Positions 53,548 through 62,000 of a stretch of 64,000 nt of DNA are shown piece by piece (the first letter of the stretch is position 1; every line of letters begins with the position of its first letter). Source of the DNA: Lewinellaceae bacterium (GTDB lineage Bacteria; Bacteroidota; Bacteroidia; Chitinophagales; Saprospiraceae); the NCBI GenBank assembly GCA_020636095.1, contig JACJYN010000004.1, forward strand, positions 248,001-312,000, given 5' to 3'. Both the position numbers and the translations under genes were made by a program. The notes under the pieces were generated by a model. It saw nothing but the letters and a program-made list of their open reading frames with translations, made no database searches and was not told the DNA's origin.

Positions 53548-55059
53548 TCAAACATACCGCTCCTGCATGCGCTTAAGGCGCAGGGATTTTTGTCGTTGTA
53601 CCCGAATAAAACCGTAGATCAGAACCAGGAGGATCGGCAGGCCAAAGTTCAGATATTTCAGGAAGGTACGCTTGCTACTGGCCTCATCGCTGAGATATTC
53701 CTGGCCGATCGGGCGGGAAGCGACGCCTTTGGTGCGCAATTCGATCAGGCCGGTATCATCGGAAAGCCAGTCAATGCTGTTGACCATGAGGCTGATGTTG
53801 TCACCTCCCTGCCGCCCCTGGCCGGAGAGGGGGAAGTCTCCATCACCGATCACCACGATGCGGGAATAGGCGTTTCCTACGAGGTTTCCTTCCAAAACGC
53901 CGCCGACGATGAGGTTGCTCATCGGGAAGTCTGCATCCGTCCATTGTTTGTTGATATCGAAGAATACGGGTGGGTTGACGATACCTGATTTGACGGAGGT
54001 TAAAGCGATAGGGGTAAATCGGGTGGTAGAGTCGCCGACAAAACGCAACGGGCTGGCGAAGCTGAGGATCACCTGCTCCAGCCCCCGGGTGATTGGGTGT
54101 TCCGGGAAGTTGTTGATAATGGGTAAGTAAGGAAACTGGACAGCCGTGTTGAAAGTGAGGAACCCCTGCTGCTGCCGGACCTGGACGGAGCCGCACTGTG
54201 CGTCGATGATAAAGCTGGGGGATACTTCAATTCCCTTTTGCTGTAGCCAGCGCTCCAGTCCGGTGGAGATCGCATTGCCCTGAGCGTTCTGCAGGTCTCC
54301 ATCAACGGTATTCAACGCAATAAAGAGTTTCCCGCCCCGGCTGAGGTAGTCATCCAGCTTGTTCAGTTGTCCGGGGGGTAGGGTATCCCTGGGCGCCACG
54401 ATAGCAATGGCCCGGAAGCGGTCTGGGATGCTGGCCTCATTTTGGAGGTCGACATTTTCGACGTTGTACAAAATACTCAGCGATTGCAATGCCTGGCCAA
54501 GTTCTGAAAGGGGAGGCTCCCCGTGGCCCTGAACCAATCCAACCGCCGGTTTTTCTGATACGGATAGCTTCTTGATGCTGGTGGAAAGCTCGTACTCGAT
54601 CGGCGCCCCGGGTTGAATGAAAGGGATGGTTTCTTTTTGTCCTCCCATTTGGACTACCGCTCCCAGGAAAGCCTGCTGCTGCTGCGCCTGGTCCTTTTCC
54701 CGTAAGGTGATCATCACCGGCTGTATGCCTGCCTGAGCGGCTTGCTGCTTCTCTTCTTCTTCATCCGGATTGATGAACTGATAATCCACATACCCTTTTG
54801 ACAGGTTGGCGTATTCGACCAGCATCTCCTGGAAATCCCGGCGGGCCTTTTCGATATTCGGAGGCATATTTTCGGAAAAGTAGGCCGTTACGGTAACGGG
54901 CTCTTTCAGGTTGCGCAGGATATCTTTGGTGGCCTGGCTAAGGGTATACTGGCCGTTTTCCGTAAGGTCCACCCGGAAGAAAAGCTGTTGCGAGATCAGG
55001 TTGGCAACCAGGACGATTCCAATGATCAGTAATATGGATACGACTGTTTTATTTTTCAT
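53548..55059 (-). CDS. gldG: Gliding-associated ABC transporter substrate-binding protein GldG
   Basis: About 503 residues from the start at 55059 (MKNKTVVSIL). The 23 codons before it lack character and overlap the gldF end. One transmembrane anchor (SILLIIGIVLVANLIS) is followed by a large periplasmic domain with ITLREKD, RVDLTENGQYTLSQATKDILRNL (trimmed to RVDLTENGQYTL) and DDYLSRGGKLFIALN, the GldG/ABC_transp_aux pattern. A second membrane segment near the end reads GLPILLVLIYGFIRVQRQK. It works with GldA and GldF in an ABC transporter required for gliding in some species. gldF lies 7 nt upstream. Confidence 0.9.
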   Translation of the reverse strand: MKNKTVVSILLIIGIVLVANLISQQLFFRVDLTENGQYTLSQATKDILRNLKEPVTVTAYFSENMPPNIEKARRDFQEMLVEYANLSKGYVDYQFINPDEEEEKQQAAQAGIQPVMITLREKDQAQQQQAFLGAVVQMGGQKETIPFIQPGAPIEYELSTSIKKLSVSEKPAVGLVQGHGEPPLSELGQALQSLSILYNVENVDLQNEASIPDRFRAIAIVAPRDTLPPGQLNKLDDYLSRGGKLFIALNTVDGDLQNAQGNAISTGLERWLQQKGIEVSPSFIIDAQCGSVQVRQQQGFLTFNTAVQFPYLPIINNFPEHPITRGLEQVILSFASPLRFVGDSTTRFTPIALTSVKSGIVNPPVFFDINKQWTDADFPMSNLIVGGVLEGNLVGNAYSRIVVIGDGDFPLSGQGRQGGDNISLMVNSIDWLSDDTGLIELRTKGVASRPIGQEYLSDEASSKRTFLKYLNFGLPILLVLIYGFIRVQRQKSLRLKRMQERYV

Positions 55060-55066
55060 GGTGCAA

Positions 55067-55798
55067 TTAGCTTCGTTTGGATATGATGAGTTCCGAGAGC
55101 CCCAGCCCCAGCACAATGATAGAGGCAAAATAGATCAGGTCTTTGGAGTCAATCACTCCACGCTGTATGGACTGGAAGTGATATTGCAGGCTGAGGTTCC
55201 TGAAAAAGGTGCCGAGGGCGCCCTGGGTGTTGGCCGCCATCACTTCGAACAGGATGTGAAAGAACACCCCGATCAGGATGGCCAACAGAAAGGCGACGAT
55301 CTGATTGCTGGTCACACTACTGGCGAACAGCCCGATGCTGATATAAGCTGCACTCATTAAAAGCAGGCCCATATAACCGGAAATAGTGGCCCCGTGGTCC
55401 ATTTCACCGAGCTGCGCAACCGTGATGTAGTAGGGGATGGTGAATGCCAGGGCGATACAGACCATGAGCAGGCAGGCCAGAAATTTCCCTACAATTAGTT
55501 GCCGGTTAGACACGTCCTTGGTGAGCAGCAGCTCTATCGTCCCTGCTTTCCGTTCTTCGGCGATCTGCCGCATGGTCAGCGCCGGAACAAAGAAGAACAA
55601 GGTCCAGTAGGCGATACTGAAGAACACCTGCAAGTCGGCCTGCCGGCGGAAAAAGATGTCACCTTGCCCGATGAGTTCCAGCGGGTCCCAGGTGAACAGG
55701 CCGCTCAGCCCCAGGAAGGCGATCAGGATCACATAGGCAATCAGCGAGTCGAAAAATGAACTGAGTTCTTTCTTGGTGATGACCCAAATTGGATGCAT
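55067..55798 (-). CDS. gldF: Gliding-associated ABC transporter permease GldF
   Basis: About 243 residues from the start at 55798 (MHPIWVITKKE). The longer frame begins inside the preceding repeat, so it is rejected. Six hydrophobic segments follow. Typical phrases are TKKELSSFFDSLIAY, VPALTMRQIAEERKAGTIELLLT and a final VLGLGLSELIISKRS. It is the membrane subunit of the GldAFG transporter. It follows gldA by about 90 bp; this gap holds a long hairpin made of octamer-related repeats, which may adjust the level of gldFG relative to gldA. Confidence 0.93.
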   Translation of the reverse strand: MHPIWVITKKELSSFFDSLIAYVILIAFLGLSGLFTWDPLELIGQGDIFFRRQADLQVFFSIAYWTLFFFVPALTMRQIAEERKAGTIELLLTKDVSNRQLIVGKFLACLLMVCIALAFTIPYYITVAQLGEMDHGATISGYMGLLLMSAAYISIGLFASSVTSNQIVAFLLAILIGVFFHILFEVMAANTQGALGTFFRNLSLQYHFQSIQRGVIDSKDLIYFASIIVLGLGLSELIISKRS

Positions 55799-55818
55799 AG
55801 CCTTTTTTTTAGGGAATG

Positions 55819-55882
55819 AAGGAATGAAAGGATAGAAGGAAGGATTAGGCATCCTATTCAGTCCTTCTATCCTTCATTCCTT
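55819..55882. repeat. Long hairpin of octamer-like repeats between gldA and gldF
   Basis: The arm at 55819-55840 (AAGGAATGAAAGGATAGAAG and on) pairs with 55862-55882 with one bulged A, giving about 21 bp. The arms are built from the same GAAGGAAT-like octamers as the gapA-pgk gap. Confidence 0.7.
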
Positions 55883-55889
55883 CAATCAT

Positions 55890-56813
55890 TCATTTAAGAG
55901 TCAAGTCGCGGAAGATATCCTCCAGGCGGGTCTCGAAGGGGACCATTTCATGGAGGACCCACTTCTGGCGCACGCAAAGTTCGAAGACGGCCTGGTTGGA
56001 CAGCTGCTCGGGTTGGCTTTGCAATTCAAAGCGCCCTCCATCGGCTTTCAGGATATCTACGGTGGCGATGCTTGGCAGTTGTTGCAGCTTTTCAAAAATT
56101 TCGTCGGTTTCGGCGCCCTCGATGCGCACCTGGAGTACCTGCTGCCCCTGAGCTTGCTTGCGAAGGGTATCGGCGGTTCCATCAGCAACGATCTTCCCCC
56201 GATTAATGATAAGTATGCGGTCGCAGGTTGCCTCCACTTCCGGCAGGATGTGGGTGCTGAGGATCACTGTTTTCTCCTTGCCCAGTTTGCGGATGAGTTC
56301 CCGGATTTCCACGATCTGGTTGGGGTCCAGGCCGGTAGTAGGTTCGTCGAGGATGAGGATTTCCGGGTCGTGGATCATGGCCTGGGCCAGGCCCACCCTC
56401 TGGCGATACCCCTTGGAGAGTTCGCGGATGCGTTTGTGCTTTTCCACATCCAGGCCGCAAACGCGGACCATTTCTCTTATGCGTTCAGGCACCCGGCTCT
56501 TGGGTACACTTTGCAGGGCTGCACAGAACTCCAGGTAGTCAATAACCGGCATATCGGTGTACAGCGGGTTGTGCTCCGGGAGGTAGCCTATATATCGTTT
56601 AGTATCTCCGTTATTTACGGACTGGCCACCGATCAGCACCTCTCCGCTATCCATTTCAATGTAGCTGGTGATCATCTTCATGGTGGTGGTCTTACCTGCG
56701 CCGTTAGGGCCCAGGAATCCTAGTATTTCACCTGTTTTGACTTCGAAGGAGATGTTGTCAACAGCTTTTTGGAATCCGTAGCTTTTACTAAGGTTTTCAA
56801 TCTTGATATCCAT
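55890..56813 (-). CDS. gldA: Gliding-associated ABC transporter ATPase GldA
   Basis: 307 residues. Walker A is GPNGAGKTT, the signature motif is LSKGYRQRVGLAQA (variant of LSGGQ), Walker B is ILILDEPTTGLDP, and the switch His lies in ILSTHILPEVEA. The C-terminal ~80 residues beyond the ATPase core match the GldA extension. It is the first gene of gldA-gldF-gldG-DUF4340. A TAAATTTG box lies at 56894-56901 on its strand. It powers the transporter linked to gliding motility; the actual substrate is unknown, and whether this organism glides cannot be told from the window. Confidence 0.94.
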   Translation of the reverse strand: MDIKIENLSKSYGFQKAVDNISFEVKTGEILGFLGPNGAGKTTTMKMITSYIEMDSGEVLIGGQSVNNGDTKRYIGYLPEHNPLYTDMPVIDYLEFCAALQSVPKSRVPERIREMVRVCGLDVEKHKRIRELSKGYRQRVGLAQAMIHDPEILILDEPTTGLDPNQIVEIRELIRKLGKEKTVILSTHILPEVEATCDRILIINRGKIVADGTADTLRKQAQGQQVLQVRIEGAETDEIFEKLQQLPSIATVDILKADGGRFELQSQPEQLSNQAVFELCVRQKWVLHEMVPFETRLEDIFRDLTLK

Positions 56814-56893
56814 AGTTGGCTTGGCTTTGGCTATTTTAATAGGCCCATGTTTTTGTTGGCGCGGCTGACTTAGAACAGATTCGTTTCAGGGCG

Positions 56894-56901
56894 CAAATTT
56901 A
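56894..56901 (-). promoter_or_regulatory. -7 box, possible gld operon promoter
   Basis: TAAATTTG on the minus strand matches TAnnTTTG, about 81 nt before the gldA start. A -33 TTTG is not at the proper distance. Confidence 0.4.
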
Positions 56902-56934
56902 AAATATTTCGTCAAAATTTTAAAGAATAGCGTT

Positions 56935-56964
56935 TTTGATTGGTGGGCAAATCCAGTAATTTTG
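56935..56964 (+). promoter_or_regulatory. Promoter of the YwqK-like gene
   Basis: TTTG (56935-56938), an 18-nt spacer and TAATTTTG (56957-56964) match both Bacteroidota elements. The start codon is at 57024. Confidence 0.7.
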
Positions 56965-57023
56965 CTCACTTTAAAAGTCTATGTGAACGGTAATCTATAC
57001 ATTTTAATCAAAATCCCGGAGAG

Positions 57024-57647
57024 ATGACGAGAATTTTGTTTTTAGCAGCAAGCCTTGTGTTTTTATCAACATGTAACAATGGCAGCCCTACCACTGGCGC
57101 CGAAACTAAAACCGAACAATTTGATGCCGCCGGTTATTCCAGTGAGGATATTCCAGGTACCGAGTACAGCCGGGCCACCAAGCGTGGGGTGGATAATACC
57201 CTGCAGGAAGAAGGCCTGCTCCGCAATGGGGTCAGGGAAGGCGCCTGGATTATCTATCATCCCGATGGAATATTTCCGGAGAAAATCATCACTTATGCCG
57301 ACGGTAAGTACAATGGCCCGTATTTTGAATTTAATGAACGCGGGCAGTTGGAACTCCGGGCAACCTACATGAATAACGCCCTGGATGGCCCTTGGGGTAA
57401 GTACCGCTTTGGCCGGCCGGAAACCGAAGCTTCTTACAAAAACGGACAGTTCGATGGGGCTTATAAAGAATACGACATTCAATCGGGGAAACTGGTGAAA
57501 GAAGTAAATTATAAGCAAGGAAAGCAGCACGGTATGCTCCGCTTTTTCAATGAAGCAGGCGAGGTAACCCTGGAGTATGAATATAAAGATGGAGAAAAAG
57601 TAGGCGGCGGTATTGTAGAAGCCCCATCAACTGGAAATACGGAATAA
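57024..57647 (+). CDS. YwqK-family (MORN-like repeat) lipoprotein
   Basis: 207 residues. The N-terminus MTRILFLAASLVFLSTC is a lipoprotein signal with Cys17. From ~60 onward it has repeated MORN-like units: NGVREGAWIIYHPDG, ADGKYNGPYFEFNERGQL, NNALDGPWGKYRFG and NGQFDGAYKEYD. The family is labelled toxin-antitoxin YwqK antitoxin in databases, but that role comes from a Bacillus protein and does not transfer here, since no toxin gene is adjacent. The repeats probably bind protein or membrane. A strong promoter precedes it and a hairpin follows. Confidence 0.88.
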   Translation: MTRILFLAASLVFLSTCNNGSPTTGAETKTEQFDAAGYSSEDIPGTEYSRATKRGVDNTLQEEGLLRNGVREGAWIIYHPDGIFPEKIITYADGKYNGPYFEFNERGQLELRATYMNNALDGPWGKYRFGRPETEASYKNGQFDGAYKEYDIQSGKLVKEVNYKQGKQHGMLRFFNEAGEVTLEYEYKDGEKVGGGIVEAPSTGNTE

Positions 57648-57656
57648 AAGATCGAA

Positions 57657-57704
57657 GGCCTTCAGCCAGGTGAATAATCAACCCGTATTCATTTGCTGAA
57701 GGCC
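57657..57704. terminator. Hairpin after the YwqK-like gene
   Basis: GGCCTTCAGC (57657-57666) pairs with GCTGAAGGCC (57695-57704), extended by TGAATA/TATTCA. A second small hairpin (CCGCTG/CAGCGG) and a T-run follow. Confidence 0.65.
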
Positions 57705-57710
57705 GCTGTT

Positions 57711-57908
57711 TCAGCGGGGAATCGATTTTTTTGCCAAGTTGCCGGTTCTGTTTTGCAGGAGTTGGAGGGTTTCTTCTTCCAACTCCCGGAGAATAGCCAT
57801 TCGCTCTTTGGGGACCGTTTTCCTGTCTCCCAGCAATGCTTCGATAGGCAAGCGCTTGGCATTGTCTACCCAAAAATTGAAGCCCAGAATTCCTCTGATT
57901 CCGCTCAT
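57711..57908 (-). CDS. Small protein of unknown function
   Basis: 65 residues from the Met at 57908 (MSGIRGILGFNFWVDN); an upstream Met at 57962 is also in frame. It starts with a Gly/hydrophobic segment and then a charged helix (ERMAILRELEEETLQLLQ). No family is recognised and there is no clear promoter. The helical, Glu-rich half and codon use look like a real protein, but the evidence is slight. It lies between the convergent YwqK-like gene and the PAS-AraC gene. Confidence 0.4.
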   Translation of the reverse strand: MSGIRGILGFNFWVDNAKRLPIEALLGDRKTVPKERMAILRELEEETLQLLQNRTGNLAKKSIPR

Positions 57909-58009
57909 ACTAAGTTTTTTGTTTGTTGGTGTCAAGTTGCTCCGAATAATCCGGATTGACAATTTTTTGGGCTTCTTTGCGGTCTGTATTCACGAATCCG
58001 GACACACGC

Positions 58010-58747
58010 TTAAATGCGGGCCATTTTAATGAACTCCTTAGGGGTCTGCCCGGATATCTCTTTAAAAACCTTATAGAAGGTTGATTTATTCTTAAATCCA
58101 CTCTGAAGTGCTATCCCAAACAGGGTTAGGTTCTGATATTCGTCGTTAGCCAGGTTTTCCTTGACTTCCTTTACCCTGTAGGTGTTGATGAAATGCTGAA
58201 AGTTGGAACCGGTATGGTGGTTGACCACCTGAGACAGGTATTTGGTGTTGGTGTGAAGCCGGTCCGCTACTTCCTTCAGAGAGAGGTTGGGGTTCAGGAA
58301 AAGCTTCTCTTTTTCCATAAGGGATTGCGCCTTAAAAAAGAGTTTGAACTCTTCTGCACCTTTGAGGCTGCTGGAACTGTATTTCTCCTGCAGTTGCATC
58401 AGGGGAATGTCGTCTATATTCTTGACGGCGCCGCCATCTACTTCAAAGGCAATGAAGTTGCTCAACTGTTGGTTGCGGTTGAAAACAGGATGGATCACCA
58501 GCTTGCACAAATAAGCCTCTCCATTCTTGCGGTAATTGGTGATCTCCTCCCTGAAGGCAATGTTGTGCTGCAGGTTGCGCCGGATGCGCTTAATGGCCTC
58601 CTGTTCGGTTTCGGGGCCTTGCAACAGGTTGGGTTTTTTGCCGGCCACTTCGGTAAGGGTATAGCCGGTTATCTCGGTAAAGTCTTCGTTGACCCACAAT
58701 ATTTTTCGTTGAGCATCGGTCAGTATGACTGCAATATTTGGGAGCAT
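58010..58747 (-). CDS. PAS-domain AraC-family transcription regulator
   Basis: 245 residues. Residues ~1-110 are a PAS domain close to the LOV subgroup (WVNEDFTEITGYTLTEVAG, LLQGPETEQEAIKRIR, NYRKNGEAYLCKLVIHPV). The position of the flavin-binding Cys (NCRF in LOV domains) is KPNL here, so light sensing by a flavin adduct is not expected. Residues ~140-245 are an AraC helix-turn-helix pair (LSLKEVADRLHTNTKYLSQVVN and FGIALQSGFKNKSTFYKVFKEISGQTPKEF). It is probably a sensor regulator with an unknown small ligand. No target genes are visible. Confidence 0.88.
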   Translation of the reverse strand: MLPNIAVILTDAQRKILWVNEDFTEITGYTLTEVAGKKPNLLQGPETEQEAIKRIRRNLQHNIAFREEITNYRKNGEAYLCKLVIHPVFNRNQQLSNFIAFEVDGGAVKNIDDIPLMQLQEKYSSSSLKGAEEFKLFFKAQSLMEKEKLFLNPNLSLKEVADRLHTNTKYLSQVVNHHTGSNFQHFINTYRVKEVKENLANDEYQNLTLFGIALQSGFKNKSTFYKVFKEISGQTPKEFIKMARI

Positions 58748-58973
58748 GGAAAATCTTTGAAATGTACTTTGTTTAACGTTTTGGTACAGATAGATATTAA
58801 AGGTTAAACAAATTCAAACAATTGATTATCATAAGGTAATATACACTCAATTGCCGGCTTGTCAAAAAAATCTTCTCTTTCTGCAAGAAGAAACTGCTGT
58901 CGGCCCGGCCTTTTTGAAATTTTGTTGAATGATAAAATCCCAATACGCTCCTAAGCAGGACCATAGAATTTGG

Positions 58974-58981
58974 TATATTTG
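58974..58981 (+). promoter_or_regulatory. -7 box before the helicase-like gene
   Basis: TATATTTG matches TAnnTTTG, about 74 nt before the start at 59055. A hairpin GCGCCG/CGGCGC (58991-59017) lies in the leader. The rest of the 300-bp gap from 58748 holds no gene. Confidence 0.4.
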
Positions 58982-59054
58982 AGCAGCGGTGCGCCGGGCT
59001 GTTTTCGCCTTCGGCGCATCGGATATTTGGAAACCACTTTAACAGCGGCCTTTA

Positions 59055-62000
59055 ATGAGTAGCCAACGAGAGGACAAAACCACGGAACTTTGGACGCGGG
59101 ACGAATGGAGTATTTATCGAAATGCGCTTCCCCTTCAACCCAATCGCATTGACATAACTCGCCTGGAAGGCGACTTCGCCTATGCCTTGATCGATAGCTT
59201 GCTCAAGGGGCGGGTATTTGAGATGATGGCAGACCCGCCATTTCCCATTGCGCAGGAGTTGCAATCCCTTTATTTTGAGGCGCGCGCTTCCGAACGAGGG
59301 CGGGGCAATCAGCCTTTTGGGCTGGGGTTCCCCTTGTTCCTAACCAAAGATGAACAAGGCGAGGCCATCGCCGCGCCCCTTTTTATTTGGAACCTGAGCA
59401 TTGAACCAAGCCCCCGGCATATCGGGCGATGGCCTATTTCCAGGAAACCATTTCAGCCACTGTCCTTCAACCGGTTTTTGACTACCTACTGGGATCAATC
59501 CGCCGGCGCCGGGCTAACGGCTCGTTTTGACGCAGCGCTTGCCTCTGGCAGCATAGACGCCGGCATGTTGGTGAAGCTCTGCAATGAAGCCAGTGAAATG
59601 CTGTCTTTGGAGCAGGTAAGCCAAGGTATTGCCGTGGCTAATGCACCAACGCTTGGAGAACTGGGGCGCCTTATTCAACAACCACAGGTTCATTGGTCGG
59701 GTATTTTGGGGTTATATCGGCCGCATCAACATCTCTTCATTGCCCCGGCACAAAAAGATAGGGAAGAAGAGAGCGGGCCTCCTCCCGCCCATACCCTGGG
59801 TTTATTGCCGCTCGATCCATTTCAGTCCACTGCCTTAAACACCGTATTTAAACAGGAAACCACTCTGGTTACCGGGTTGGCCGGCGCCGGGAGGACGCAC
59901 CTGGCCCTGCACTTGCTGTCGAATGCGCTCTCGAATGGACAGCGTTGCCTGGTCGTTGCCCCTCGCTTGCCGGCGCTTCGACAAATCCAGCAACGCCTCG
60001 AACAGCTGGGCTTCGGACGCTTGTCTTTCCTGTTGCGGGATACCGCTCAGGACCTGCCCCTGTTTACCGAGATCATCCGCGCTTCGGCCAATGCCAAAGA
60101 GCCGGAGCTAAGTTATTCTCAAGATGAATACCGCCTGCTGGTGGCCCGGGCAGAACGCCTGAAAAGAAAGCTGGATGACAATTACCTGTCTACCCGGGCT
60201 TTTGTTTTTGGCCCCTACAACTGGACGGAAACCGTTGGGCTGTATCTCAAAAGTATCCGCAAGGAAGGGAAAGAATTGCTGGCTACCCAGCTCAACACTC
60301 AGGATTACCGGTTTTCTTATCAGGAATATGAACAATTGGGGCAGGCCATCACGTCCTGTCAAGGCCTGCTAAGCGATGAGAACGTATTGAGGAGCCCGCT
60401 GAACAACCTGCATCAAGGTATCTTTTTGCGCATGGAAAAAGAGGAGGCGCTGCCCTTTATTGAAGAAAAAACGAAAGCGTTACTGGAGCGGGCGTTGAAG
60501 TTGCGCCAGTGGTACATCAACAGGGTGGGTACTTATTCTGAGCTTTTGTCTGGCCATTATGAACAATATTACCAGGAACATGCCCGGCGGCTGGCCCTGC
60601 TCAATGACCGCATCGGTGAATCTTACGGGCGGTTTGGAGAGGCTTTCGAGTCTTCCGGCGTAGGTGGGCTCAAGTTGAAGCGTGTCTTTTCCGGTAATGC
60701 CAGAGCTATCCTGGAAGCCAGGCAAGCCGTGGCCGCCGCCTATGAGAAGCTTCGGGCCGACTTTGAAAACAATGCTTATTTTGAGTATGGTTTTTTGCCA
60801 GCCGGTGAAGGGTGGGATGTCCTGGCTGTAAAGGAATCCCTGGAGGGTTTTGAACAGTCGCTGGCCCGTTGGCGATCCGGTTTGCGCGATGCAGTGCAGG
60901 AGGAAATCCTACGGTTGAGCCATAAGACGGCTCATCCCCGGTTGGGCTTCAGAGAGCAGGTGTTAGAGTTGGAAGAAGGCCTTGACCGCCTGCTTGACCA
61001 GGCAAATGAAAGCGGCCTGTACCACCTCCCCATCAGCCACCAGTCGCTGACGATTCCCAAACGGCAGCGCTTCCTGGATGAATTGATCGAGCAGTTGGAA
61101 GTCTCCCGGCGTTCTTTAAGGGAGTTCGATGCTTTTTACGATTGGCAGCACAACTGGCTACAGTTGAATGAAGCCGCACGCCGCCTGGTGAAAGCCCTGA
61201 TTAAGGGCCGGCCCAACGATTGGCATGCCGCTTTCGAAAGCTGGTTCCTGGACAATTGCCTGAGCCTGGCCTATAAAGCGGTGCTCCCTCCGGAACCGGA
61301 TAACCTTCGGGATCTGGCTGAATCGCTGGAACAGTTTACCCCCCTTCTCCTGCCCCATACGTTATTGTTGTGGCATCGCCGAAAAGGAGAAAGTATGCGC
61401 AAACTGCGCCGCAGCAATAAGGCTACCTATCAGGTGATCATTGGAAAACAACCGGAACAAGACCCCACCGTGCTTAAAGGCCATATTCGCAAGGGGGTAG
61501 AGGCGGTTTCTTCCCTGATGCCTGCTCTGCTGGCTACTCCTCAGGTTGCGGGTGAATGCTTTGCCGGCACTGGCTTTCGTTTTGATTATGTGATCGTTGA
61601 AGATACTTCTTTCCTGGATCCACGGGAAGTGCGCATGCTCAAAGATTTGGGGCGCCAATCGGTATTTCTGGGCAATGCATTGCCTGATGGGCAGGCATTT
61701 GTTCCTCCTGCCTTTGAATACCTCGGGAAAGCAGGCGTAGCATCGCCCCGGCTTTACCAGAAGCACCATCATTTTCCAGGGAGCCTGGTGCAGTACCAGC
61801 TGGAAAAAGAGGAACCGCCTTTTCAACTGGAAGGGCCGCCAACCTTTCAATTTGACCAGGTAGACGGGCAGTATGATGAGCAAACTGAGACCAATGTGGA
61901 AGAAGTTTCGCACATCATTCAGCTGTTTAATAAAATCGAAAAAACACCGCAAAGAACCTATCCTTCGGTAGGTATTGTCTGTTTGTCCAGAGGGCAGCGC

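Noticed and set aside
57024..57908. Toxin-antitoxin pair formed by the YwqK-like gene and the small convergent frame
   Set aside because: The two are convergent, not an operon, the small frame has no toxin features, and the YwqK antitoxin label does not carry over to MORN-type lipoproteins.
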